From JANRIZ01 sp033764445 (GTDB lineage: Bacteria > Verrucomicrobiota > Verrucomicrobiia > JAWXBN01), in NCBI GenBank assembly GCA_033764445.1, contig JANRIZ010000062.1, forward strand, positions 1 through 8,147: a stretch of DNA of 8,147 nucleotides, in the 5' to 3' direction. Below, piece after piece: positions 1 through 6,051 of this stretch. The notes under the pieces were generated by a model. It saw nothing but the letters and a program-made list of their open reading frames with translations. It was not told the DNA's origin and searched no databases. How positions within the stretch are numbered: position 1 is the stretch's first letter; each line of letters opens with the position of its first letter. Position numbers and translations under genes: made by a program.

Positions 1-221
1 TACCCACGTACTCCCCTGATTTTGTTCCGGACTTCCTCCCACGAAATCACTCTTTCAGGGTTTTCCCGGTAGAGAGCCTGTCGTCTTTTGACCTCTTCAA
101 TAATATGCGGTGGCACTGGAATCTCCACCTCGGAAAGTGCAATCTGATCCCAAAGCTCACCAACCAACCGGAGCCTTTCCTCCATGGTCATCTGTTTGAA
201 TTCATCCAGTATGCGAACCAT
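1..221 (-). CDS. Putative addiction-module antitoxin (PF09720/TIGR02574-like), cut at the window edge
   Basis: Reading from the ATG at 221-219, the minus strand is open for 73 codons to the window edge. The last two visible bases are TA, so a TAA or TAG stop may fall exactly at the edge. The protein begins MVRILDEFKQMTMEERLRLV, continues with a GELWDQIA segment, and ends with YRENPERVISWEEVRNKIRG. This is the layout of short antitoxins of the 'putative addiction module component' family: an N-terminal helix with EERL..ELWD, then an A.YR.NPE...SWEEVK.R toxin-binding tail. The usual length of about 70 aa fits. Family members normally precede a RelE/ParE-type ribonuclease or gyrase toxin in the same operon, which here would lie beyond position 1. 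G+C is about 49%, lower than the atp genes, in line with a mobile stability module. No SD is visible before the start; the ATG codons at residues 11 and 13 are possible alternatives. The family call is from recall. Confidence 0.72.
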   Translation of the reverse strand, partial: MVRILDEFKQMTMEERLRLVGELWDQIALSEVEIPVPPHIIEEVKRRQALYRENPERVISWEEVRNKIRGVRG

Positions 222-249
222 ACGAATAAGCTAACCCAACCTTCTGCCT

Positions 250-277
250 GAAGCAAATCAGGATTTTTAGAAGCAAA
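250..277. repeat. Direct repeat pair upstream of the antitoxin ORF (possible operator)
   Basis: GAAGCAAA occurs at 250-257 and 270-277, 20 bp apart, about two helical turns. Extended by three bases, the copies read GAAGCAAATCA and GAAGCAAAACA, with one mismatch. The first copy lies inside an inverted repeat, CCTGA-N6-TCAGG, at 247-262. On the minus strand this is 26-56 bp before the antitoxin ATG, where autoregulatory operators of toxin-antitoxin operons normally sit. A weak promoter (TTGCTT, 17 bp, TAGCTT) overlaps it. The function is inferred only from position and symmetry. Confidence 0.3.
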
Positions 278-282
278 ACACC

Positions 283-316
283 AAAAAAAATCTGCAGATA
301 ATCTGTGTTTATCTGC
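283..316 (-). terminator. Probable intrinsic terminator of the atp operon
   Basis: In the direction of atp transcription, an 8-bp perfect stem is formed by GCAGATAA (complement of 316-309) and TTATCTGC (complement of 301-294). The loop is 7 nt (308-302). The stem is followed by AGA and then eight consecutive T residues (290-283). It starts 22 bp after the atpC stop, where the operon should end, and before the antitoxin gene. The stem has only three G-C pairs and there is a 3-nt gap before the T tract, so it may be of moderate strength. The same bases form a phased ATCTG repeat. Confidence 0.6.
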
Positions 317-318
317 GG
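290..318. repeat. Three helically phased ATCTG units
   Basis: On the plus strand ATCTGCAG starts at 290, ATCTGTG at 301 and ATCTGCGG at 311, so the units are 11 and 10 bp apart, one helical turn each. The first unit is part of the 10-bp palindrome ATCTGCAGAT (290-299). Short intergenic strings of ATCTG-type units at this spacing are recalled from several environmental bacterial genomes, but I cannot confirm dispersal here from one copy. The outer units supply the arms of the predicted atp terminator. Confidence 0.5.
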
Positions 319-338
319 GTGAAACTCCCCGGCTCCGA

Positions 339-749
339 CTACATCTGGCGGCGTCGGCGGACCTGGATCTGCGCGGTCATGCGCATGATGGTCGCCTGAA
401 GGGCCTTCTCGGAATCGCCACCGACGTCCTTGGCCTTGAGGGCCTCCTGCGCGCGGCGGATCGCCTCCTCGGCCTTGCCAATGTCAATGTCGGATTCCTT
501 GACGGCCATGTCGGTCATCACCGCCACACGGATGCCCGTGATTTGTGCCGCACCGGTTCCCACCGCGAGGTATTCGTGGGTGGAGCCGTTGATGACATGC
601 AGTTCGCCGGGCTCAACCAGGGTCATCAGGGGAACGTGACCGGGCAGAATCTGGACCTCGCCCTCGGCAGTGGGCATGACCACGGAATCCACTTCCTGGG
701 AATAGGTCTTGGCCTCGGGGGTGATGATTTCCAGAAGGAGTTTGGACAT
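339..749 (-). CDS. atpC: ATP synthase F1 subunit epsilon
   Basis: Epsilon sits on the foot of the gamma shaft, couples it to the c-ring, and can inhibit ATP hydrolysis through its C-terminal helices. The 136-residue protein has the family's usual length. Residues 1 to about 86 form the N-terminal beta-sandwich, with the hallmarks EIITPE (7-12), DSVVMPTAEGEVQILPGHVP (21-40) and EYLAVGTG (59-66). Residues 87-136 form the two-helix domain (SDIDIGKAEEAIRRA and following), ending in a strongly basic RRRRQM. It is the last gene of the operon, 26 bp after atpD, and the predicted terminator follows its TAG stop. No SD is visible before the ATG, so translation may be coupled to atpD or simply inefficient, which suits a single-copy subunit. 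Identification is firm. Confidence 0.97.
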   Translation of the reverse strand: MSKLLLEIITPEAKTYSQEVDSVVMPTAEGEVQILPGHVPLMTLVEPGELHVINGSTHEYLAVGTGAAQITGIRVAVMTDMAVKESDIDIGKAEEAIRRAQEALKAKDVGGDSEKALQATIMRMTAQIQVRRRRQM

Positions 750-775
750 GGGTTTACCAGGTTATGCAGATGGGA

Positions 776-2185
776 CTAGGCGCGGATTTCCTCGATGCCG
801 CCCTTCATGTAGAAGTTCGACTCGGGGATTTCATCGTGTTTGCCGTCGAGGATTTCCCGGAAGCCGCGGACGGTGTCGGCCACCTTGACGTATTTGCCGG
901 GGGCGCCGGTGAACACCTCGGCGACGTGGAAGGGCTGGGAAAGGAAACGCTGGATTTTGCGCGCGCGGAACACCGTCAGCTTGTCCTCGGGACTGAGTTC
1001 GTCCATGCCCAGAATCGCGATGATGTCCTGCAGATCCTTGTAGCGTTGCAGCACTTTCTGCACACCACGCGCCACGGCATAATGCTCCTCGCCGACCACG
1101 TCGGGTGCCAGCGCCTTGGAGGTGGAGGCCAGCGGATCGACGGCGGGATAGATGCCCAGCTCGGCGATGGAACGCTCCAACACGATGGTTGAATCCAAAT
1201 GCGCAAAGGTGTTGGCGGGTGCGGGATCGGTCAAGTCGTCGGCGGGCACGTACACGGCCTGCACCGAGGTGATGGACCCCTTTTTGGTGGAGGTGATGCG
1301 TTCCTGCAGATTGCCCATCTCGGCGGCCAGTGTGGGCTGGTAACCCACCGCGGAGGGGGTGCGGCCCAGCAGCGCGGAGACTTCGGAACCGGCCTGGGAG
1401 AACCGGAAAATGTTGTCGATGAACAGGAGCACGTCCTGGTTTTTTTCGTCACGGAAATATTCGGCCATGGCCAGACCGGAAAGTGCCACACGCAGACGGG
1501 CGCCCGGGGGTTCATTCATCTGGCCGTAACACAGGGCCACCTTGCTCTTGCTGAGGTCCTGCTGGTTGATGACCCCCGCCTCGCTCATTTCGTGGTACAG
1601 ATCGTTTCCTTCGCGGGAACGCTCGCCCACCCCGGCAAACACGGAATAACCACCGTGCTGTTTGGCGATGTTGTTGATCAGCTCCAGAATGACGACCGTC
1701 TTGCCCACGCCCGCACCCCCGAAGGCCCCGGCCTTGCCGCCCTTGGTGAAGGGACAGATCAGATCGATGACCTTGATGCCCGTCTCGAGAATCTCAGCCG
1801 AGGTGCTCTGATCGACCAGTTCGGGCGGACGGCGGTGGATCGGATAGCGTTTTTCGGAGACCACGGGGCCGCGCTCATCGACCGGATCGCCGGTGACGTT
1901 GAAGATGCGGCCGAGCACCCCTTCGCCAACGGGAACGGAAATGGGGGCGCCAGTGGCGGTGACCTGCATGCCGCGCTTCAAGCCTTCCGTCGAACTCATG
2001 GCAATGGCACGGACCAGACTGTCGCCCAGATGCTGCTGGGTTTCCAGGGTCAGGTTGAAGGATTGTCCGCCAACCTGGTAGTCAATGGTCAGGGCATCGT
2101 AAATGGCGGGGATTTGTCCGGCGGGGAACTCCACGTCGACAACCGCGCCAATGACCTGGACGATTTTTCCGGTGATCTTGCTCAT
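776..2185 (-). CDS. atpD: ATP synthase F1 subunit beta (catalytic)
   Basis: This is the catalytic subunit; three copies alternate with alpha in the F1 head and make ATP from ADP and phosphate. Its 469 residues match the family length. The Walker A motif GGAGVGKT is at 156-163 (K162, T163). The catalytic glutamate lies in GERSREGND (E188, with R189), the Walker B aspartate is D257 in LLFIDNIFRF, and the adenine-pocket tyrosine is Y346 in YPAVDPL. The gamma-contacting loop reads DELSPED (395-401), with proline where DELSEED has glutamate. The stretch before the P-loop (CPFTKGGKAGAFGG) resembles PVC-type beta subunits rather than the proteobacterial APYARGGKIG form; this is from recall. A clear SD, AAGGA (2196-2192), sits 6 nt before the ATG. 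It lies 40 bp after atpG. No defect is seen. Confidence 0.99.
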   Translation of the reverse strand: MSKITGKIVQVIGAVVDVEFPAGQIPAIYDALTIDYQVGGQSFNLTLETQQHLGDSLVRAIAMSSTEGLKRGMQVTATGAPISVPVGEGVLGRIFNVTGDPVDERGPVVSEKRYPIHRRPPELVDQSTSAEILETGIKVIDLICPFTKGGKAGAFGGAGVGKTVVILELINNIAKQHGGYSVFAGVGERSREGNDLYHEMSEAGVINQQDLSKSKVALCYGQMNEPPGARLRVALSGLAMAEYFRDEKNQDVLLFIDNIFRFSQAGSEVSALLGRTPSAVGYQPTLAAEMGNLQERITSTKKGSITSVQAVYVPADDLTDPAPANTFAHLDSTIVLERSIAELGIYPAVDPLASTSKALAPDVVGEEHYAVARGVQKVLQRYKDLQDIIAILGMDELSPEDKLTVFRARKIQRFLSQPFHVAEVFTGAPGKYVKVADTVRGFREILDGKHDEIPESNFYMKGGIEEIRA

Positions 2186-2225
2186 AATGTTTCCTTGGTT
2201 CTTCTGGGATATGGGGTAAAGGGTT

Positions 2226-3104
2226 TCAGCTCATCGCCGCCTGGGCGGTGGCGATTTCGAGAATTTCGGTGGTGATGCTCGCCTGGCGGATCTTGTTGTA
2301 ATCGAGCGTGAGATCCTTGACGAGCTGTTTGGCGTTATCCGTCGCGTTTTTCATGGCCACCATGCGGGCGCTGTGTTCGGAGGCGCGCGCATCGAGCAAA
2401 ATCTGATAGACCATGAAGTGCACGTAGCTGGGCAGCACAAAGTCGAGGACCTCGCCACGGTCGGGTTTGAAAAGGAATTCCGTCGCCCCGCCGGTGATCT
2501 CGCGGGAGACCTTCTGATCCTCGACCCCGGCCTCCAGCTCCTCAAACCTCACGATGGGCAGCAGGTGACGGACCGTGGGTTTCTGGTTGAGGGTGTTGAT
2601 GAAATCCGTGTACACGAGACTGACCTCGTCACATTCGCCGGAGAGGAATTTTTCGATCAGAAACCGGGACACCGTCTTCACCTCGGCAAAGGAGGGGGCG
2701 TCCTTCATCGGGAAATCCGCCAGCAACTGGCGCTTGGCGCGGGTGACGTACTGCACGGCCTTGCGCCCGATGGTCACGTAGGAAGTGGAGGCCGCATCGA
2801 GTGTGAAGGCCTCGCGCATGAGGTTTCCATTGAGCGCCCCGCAAAGGCCCTTGTCGGTACTGACCACCAGCGCGATCCGTTTGTGAACCGGGCGGACCCG
2901 CAGCAGCGGATGGGCCTCCTCGTCCACGCGACCCTTGAGGGCGCTGATGATCGAGTTGGTCAGCTCCGCATAGGGTTTGCCGGCCAGGGCCGCCAACTGC
3001 GCCTTGCGCATTTTGCTGGCCGCGACCATCTGCATGGCCTTGGTGATCTGGGCCGTGTTCTTGACCGACTTGATGCGGCGGCGGATGTCGCGTGTGGAGG
3101 GCAT
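2226..3104 (-). CDS. atpG: ATP synthase F1 subunit gamma (central shaft)
   Basis: Gamma is the rotating central stalk: its N- and C-terminal helices form the coiled coil inside alpha3beta3 and its middle domain contacts epsilon and the c-ring. The 292 residues match the family. The N-terminus MPSTRDIRRRIKSVKNTAQI and the following TKAMQMVAASKMRKAQ are diagnostic. The C-terminal helix is the usual VAMKNATDNA...YNKIRQASITTEILEI (about 249-284). The central Rossmann-like domain contains VVSTDKGLCGALN. The start is fixed by the conserved N-terminus. The SD is weak (CCGGA, about 8 nt from the ATG), in contrast to its neighbours atpA and atpD. It lies 39 bp after atpA. No chloroplast-type regulatory cysteine insertion is present. 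Confidence 0.98.
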   Translation of the reverse strand: MPSTRDIRRRIKSVKNTAQITKAMQMVAASKMRKAQLAALAGKPYAELTNSIISALKGRVDEEAHPLLRVRPVHKRIALVVSTDKGLCGALNGNLMREAFTLDAASTSYVTIGRKAVQYVTRAKRQLLADFPMKDAPSFAEVKTVSRFLIEKFLSGECDEVSLVYTDFINTLNQKPTVRHLLPIVRFEELEAGVEDQKVSREITGGATEFLFKPDRGEVLDFVLPSYVHFMVYQILLDARASEHSARMVAMKNATDNAKQLVKDLTLDYNKIRQASITTEILEIATAQAAMS

Positions 3105-3143
3105 GGGTGATTCCGGTTGGAAAATCTGGGGTCTGCGGTGGGT

Positions 3144-4670
3144 CTAACGATGGGTCTGTTTGAATTCCGCAATGGCCGCCTTCAGATCGGCGGTGATGGC
3201 CTCAGTGACCGCCATTTCCTTGTCGATGGCGGCGAGAATCGTGCTCTTGCGGTTTTGCAGGTATTCCGTGAGCTTGTTCTGGAAATCCTTGACCTTGTCG
3301 ACGGCCACGTCATCCATGTGTCCGTTTTGCACGGTCCAAAGGATCGCGGCCTGGAGTTCCACGGGCAGGGGATGGTACTGGATCTGCTTGAAAACCTCCA
3401 CAATGCGCTGACCCCTGTCGAGTTTGGCCTTGGTAGAGGCATCGAGATCGGAACCGAACTGGGCGAAGGCGGCCAGTTCGCGGAACTGCGCCAGCTCACC
3501 CTTGATCTTGCCGGCCACCTGTTTCATGGCCTTGATCTGTGCGGCCGAACCGACACGGGAGACGGAAAGACCGACGGAAATGGCCGGACGCACACCCTGG
3601 TAGAAAAGGTCGGTCTCGAGGTAAATCTGACCGTCGGTGATGGAAATGACGTTGGTCGGGATGTACGCGGAGACGTCCCCGGCCTGAGTCTCGATGATCG
3701 GCAGGGCGGTCAGAGAACCGTTGCCACTCTTCTCATTGACGCGGGCGGCCCGTTCCAAAAGACGGGAATGGAGATAGAACACGTCACCGGGATACGCTTC
3801 GCGGCCGGAGGGACGCTTGAGCAAAAGCGACATCTGGCGGTAGGCAACGGCGTGTTTGGAAAGATCGTCAAAAATGATCAGCGCATCCATGCCGTTGTCC
3901 ATGAACCATTCGCCGATGGCACTGCCCGCGAAGGGGGCAAGGTACTGGTTGACGGCGGAATCGCCCGCAGGGGCAGAAACGATGATCGTGTATTCCAATG
4001 CGCCCGTCTGGGTGAGTGTCTCGATGACACGGGCCACGTTGGCGTTCTTCTGCCCGATGGCGACATAGATGGAATACAGGGGGCGATAGTTGGGATTATC
4101 CTTCTTGGCGCGGTTGATATTGGCCTGGTTGATGATCGTATCCACGGCCACGGTGGTTTTGCCGGTGGCGCGGTCGCCGATGATCAGTTCGCGCTGGCCG
4201 CGTCCGATGGGGATCATCGCGTCAATGGCCATGATACCGGTCTGGACAGGCTGGCTGACGGATTTGCGTTTGATGATGCCGGGGGCGATTTTTTCGACGG
4301 GATAAAAAGAGGTCTGCTGGATCGGACCCTTGCCGTCGATGGGGCGTCCGAGCGAATCCACCACGCGACCGAGCAATCCCTTGCCCACGGGAACCTGGAG
4401 CAGTTTGCCGGTGGTCTTGGCTTCCATACCCTCGGTGATGGAGGTGTATTCGCCCACAATCACGGCCCCGACCTGCGTGTCCTCAAGGTTGAGGGCCAGG
4501 CCCACCACCCCGCCGGGGAACTCGATCATCTCGTTGAGCATGACGTCATCAAGGCCCTCGATCTTGGCCACGCCGTCACCGATTTCACGGACCACACCGA
4601 CATTCTGGCGGTTGACCGAGGTTTTAAGTCCGGCAATTTGCGATTCGATTTCCTGTAACAGGCTGCTCAT
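3144..4670 (-). CDS. atpA: ATP synthase F1 subunit alpha
   Basis: This is the non-catalytic nucleotide-binding subunit, three copies per F1 head. The length of 508 aa is normal. After a short N-terminal helix comes the beta-barrel (GDGVAKIEGL at 31-40), then the nucleotide-binding domain. The Walker A motif is at 165-172 and the Walker B region is LIIFDDLSKHA (D268, D269). The family signature SGREAYPGDVFYLHSRLLER is at 288-307, and the arginine finger that completes the catalytic site is R372 in SVSRVGSAAQ. The P-loop reads GDRATGKT: the usual glutamine before the threonine, which helps bind Mg-nucleotide in alpha, is alanine (A168). The best SD in the operon, AGGAG (4680-4676), is 5 nt before the ATG. 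It lies 61 bp after atpH. Confidence 0.99.
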   Translation of the reverse strand: MSSLLQEIESQIAGLKTSVNRQNVGVVREIGDGVAKIEGLDDVMLNEMIEFPGGVVGLALNLEDTQVGAVIVGEYTSITEGMEAKTTGKLLQVPVGKGLLGRVVDSLGRPIDGKGPIQQTSFYPVEKIAPGIIKRKSVSQPVQTGIMAIDAMIPIGRGQRELIIGDRATGKTTVAVDTIINQANINRAKKDNPNYRPLYSIYVAIGQKNANVARVIETLTQTGALEYTIIVSAPAGDSAVNQYLAPFAGSAIGEWFMDNGMDALIIFDDLSKHAVAYRQMSLLLKRPSGREAYPGDVFYLHSRLLERAARVNEKSGNGSLTALPIIETQAGDVSAYIPTNVISITDGQIYLETDLFYQGVRPAISVGLSVSRVGSAAQIKAMKQVAGKIKGELAQFRELAAFAQFGSDLDASTKAKLDRGQRIVEVFKQIQYHPLPVELQAAILWTVQNGHMDDVAVDKVKDFQNKLTEYLQNRKSTILAAIDKEMAVTEAITADLKAAIAEFKQTHR

Positions 4671-4675
4671 AGGGT

Positions 4676-4680
4676 CTCCT
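4676..4680 (-). promoter_or_regulatory. Strong Shine-Dalgarno of atpA
   Basis: AGGAG, within GAAGGAGA in the mRNA sense, lies 5 nt before the atpA ATG. It is the closest match to the anti-SD complement in the whole operon and fixes the start. It contrasts with the absence of any SD before the preceding atpH. Confidence 0.85.
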
Positions 4681-4731
4681 TCAAGGGGTGTTTCTTAAAT
4701 GGGTTTCAATGCGTAAAGGGGTGTTGGGGTG

Positions 4732-5124
4732 TTAAAAATTTTCGTGGAGCCGGGTCAGTCGTCCGGAAACCGATCCGTCGTACACGTTGCTGCCAACCTT
4801 GATTCTCATTCCGGCCAGCAGGGAGGGGTTGACCGCATAGGTTGTCTGCAATCCGGCTCCATGCAACGAGGCCAGCTTGGAGTTCAGGGACTGGGTCAGG
4901 GCCGGGTCCAGCGGGACGGCGGATTCCACCAGGACGGATTTTTTCCGGACCTCCAGACGGACCAGACGGGCAAAGACATGGAGAATATCCGCAAAACCGC
5001 GGGGCTTGCGGGAGACCAGCGCGGAGACCACCGACCGGACCCGGGACTCGTCAAACGCGCCCTGGGACACGCACAGCCTGATGAGCTTGCGCGCCTGCTT
5101 GATGGCTTCCTTGGAGTTTTTCAT
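4732..5124 (-). CDS. atpH: ATP synthase F1 subunit delta (OSCP), short form
   Basis: Delta (OSCP) crowns the F1 head and ties the alpha N-termini to the b peripheral stalk. The C-terminal domain is recognisable: VESAVPLD (66-73), then GMRIKVGSNVYDGSVSGRL (105-123), the family's closing beta-hairpin and DGSV motif. The protein has only 130 residues, whereas most bacterial delta subunits have about 175-185. The shortage is N-terminal: about 65 residues precede the VESA motif instead of about 105, so part of the six-helix alpha-binding bundle is missing or rebuilt. It is not a visible frameshift, because only 48 bp separate it from atpF and that stretch carries no lost domain. A similarly compact form is recalled from other phyla but was not checked. 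No SD is visible. Confidence 0.9.
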   Translation of the reverse strand: MKNSKEAIKQARKLIRLCVSQGAFDESRVRSVVSALVSRKPRGFADILHVFARLVRLEVRKKSVLVESAVPLDPALTQSLNSKLASLHGAGLQTTYAVNPSLLAGMRIKVGSNVYDGSVSGRLTRLHENF

Positions 5125-5172
5125 CGGGGGGTTACATTCGGGTTGTGGCAGAAAAAACCGGGACGTTCCAGG

Positions 5173-5742
5173 CTACACAAGCTCCCGCGCGGTTTCGTCG
5201 TTGAGCCGTTTCTGATCTTCGGCGCTGACGACCTTGCCCAGCACCTTGGCGGTGGTCTGGATGACCAGGGCGCCGATTTCCCGGCGCAGCTCGGACTTCA
5301 TTTTTTCGCGGTCCATCAGGGCCACTTCATGGGCCTGACGGATGATCTGCTCGGCCTGGGCAATGGCCTTCTGGCTTTCGGCGGCGGCGATGCGGGCCGC
5401 GGCATCCTTGGCCTCGGCAATGATCGCATCCGCCTGGCTGGAGGCCTGCGTGAGCAGTTCGCGGGTGCGTTTCTCCGTCTCGGCCATGTCGCGCCGGGCC
5501 TTCTCGGCATTGGCCAGGCCCTCCTCGATGAGCTTGCGGCGTTCCTCAAGCATTTTGATGACCGGACCATAGGCGAATTTTTTCAGGGCCAGGGCGACAA
5601 TGACAAAACAGACGATCTGGGACACCAGAAGCGGGGGCGTCACGCCAAAACGGTCGGCAATCTGGACGGCGACATTTGAACTGGCATCACCGCCATGGCC
5701 GGCGGCTCCGGCTGCCAGAAATACAAGGGAAAGGATGTTCAT
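5173..5742 (-). CDS. atpF: ATP synthase Fo subunit b (peripheral stalk)
   Basis: Subunit b is the stator stalk that anchors subunit a and links the membrane to delta and alpha. The 189 residues show one strong membrane span (about 36-53, LLVSQIVCFVIVALALKK). A long charged, alanine-rich coiled coil follows from FAYGPVIKMLEERR (56-69) to about residue 170. The motif YGPVIKMLEERRKLIEEGL is typical of b. Before the span lies an extra 30-35 residues beginning with a hydrophobic, small-residue stretch (MNILSLVFLAAGAAG), which looks like a signal-peptide or periplasmic extension. Only one b gene is present, so a homodimer is expected. No SD is visible. The spacer from atpE is the longest in the operon and holds a hairpin. 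The stop is in frame with atpH. Confidence 0.97.
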   Translation of the reverse strand: MNILSLVFLAAGAAGHGGDASSNVAVQIADRFGVTPPLLVSQIVCFVIVALALKKFAYGPVIKMLEERRKLIEEGLANAEKARRDMAETEKRTRELLTQASSQADAIIAEAKDAAARIAAAESQKAIAQAEQIIRQAHEVALMDREKMKSELRREIGALVIQTTAKVLGKVVSAEDQKRLNDETARELV

Positions 5743-5792
5743 AATTTCAAGGGGTGAAGGGGTCGATATCCGCTCTTACTCTTATTAAGCCT

Positions 5793-5824
5793 CTGTTCCG
5801 GCCGCCCAAGGGCGACCGGAACAG
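5793..5824 (-). promoter_or_regulatory. Stable mRNA hairpin between atpE and atpF
   Basis: The 32-nt inverted repeat has 15-position arms, 5793-5807 and 5810-5824. In the atp mRNA sense, 14 positions are Watson-Crick pairs and the remaining one (5815 with 5802) is a G-U wobble. In the opposite strand that pair would be a C-A mismatch, so the structure is better formed in the operon transcript. The apex reads CUUG, a recognised stable tetraloop type. It starts 11 nt after the atpE stop and is not followed by a T run, so it is not a standard terminator. A likely role is a 3' stabiliser or processing boundary that gives excess c-subunit mRNA over b; this is inference. Confidence 0.7.
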
Positions 5825-5835
5825 CGGGCCAATTC

Positions 5836-6051
5836 TTACTTCGAGGCAACCAGGAAGATCGCGAAGAAGGTGATCCCTTCCGCGAGCGCCATGGCGATGA
5901 TCGACTGCACGAGGATCGCGGTGGCGGCCCCGGGATTGCGTCCGACGGCTTCGGAGGCTTTCGCACCGATCAGGGCCACACCAATGGCAGAGCCAAGGGC
6001 GGCGAGACCGACGTGGAAGTTGCCGGAGAGTTCAGCGATAAGTGACAACAT
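5836..6051 (-). CDS. atpE: ATP synthase Fo subunit c (rotor ring, proteolipid)
   Basis: This is the rotor-ring subunit, a two-helix hairpin whose buried carboxylate binds and releases the transported ion. The protein has 71 residues. Helix 1 runs about 11-36 and contains the small-residue motif A18-x-G20-x-A22-x-G24-x-A26. The polar loop is GRNPGA (37-42), with the usual R-x-P. Helix 2 runs about 44-69 and carries the ion-binding glutamate E58 in ALAEGITFF. Positions that coordinate Na+ in Ilyobacter-type rings are not conserved: valine replaces the helix-1 glutamine and glycine follows E58 instead of serine, so a proton-coupled ring is predicted. The leader is extremely A-rich, with an SD-like AAGGA, as expected for the most abundant subunit. 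Confidence 0.98.
   Translation of the reverse strand: MLSLIAELSGNFHVGLAALGSAIGVALIGAKASEAVGRNPGAATAILVQSIIAMALAEGITFFAIFLVASK

Noticed and set aside
1199..2275. Long plus-strand ORF of 358 codons opposite atpD
   Set aside because: It is an antisense shadow of the G+C-rich atpD and has the Gly/His/Asp-rich composition typical of such shadows. The same applies to the 513-codon frame opposite atpA (3117-4658) and the 316-codon frame opposite atpF/atpH (4729-5679).
5140..5172. Weak hairpin plus T6 after the atpF stop as an internal terminator
   Set aside because: The stem is only about three pairs (GGA/TCC), too weak for an intrinsic terminator.
4732..5742. Possible b-delta fusion, because atpF and atpH are in the same frame separated by one TAG
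   Set aside because: The 16-codon linker after the TAG is proline- and cysteine-containing with no domain character, and an in-frame arrangement has a one-in-three chance. Read-through cannot be excluded but has no support.
5836..6051. Sodium-coupled c-ring
   Set aside because: The residues expected around the carboxylate for Na+ coordination (helix-1 Gln, Ser/Thr after Glu) are replaced by Val and Gly-Ile.
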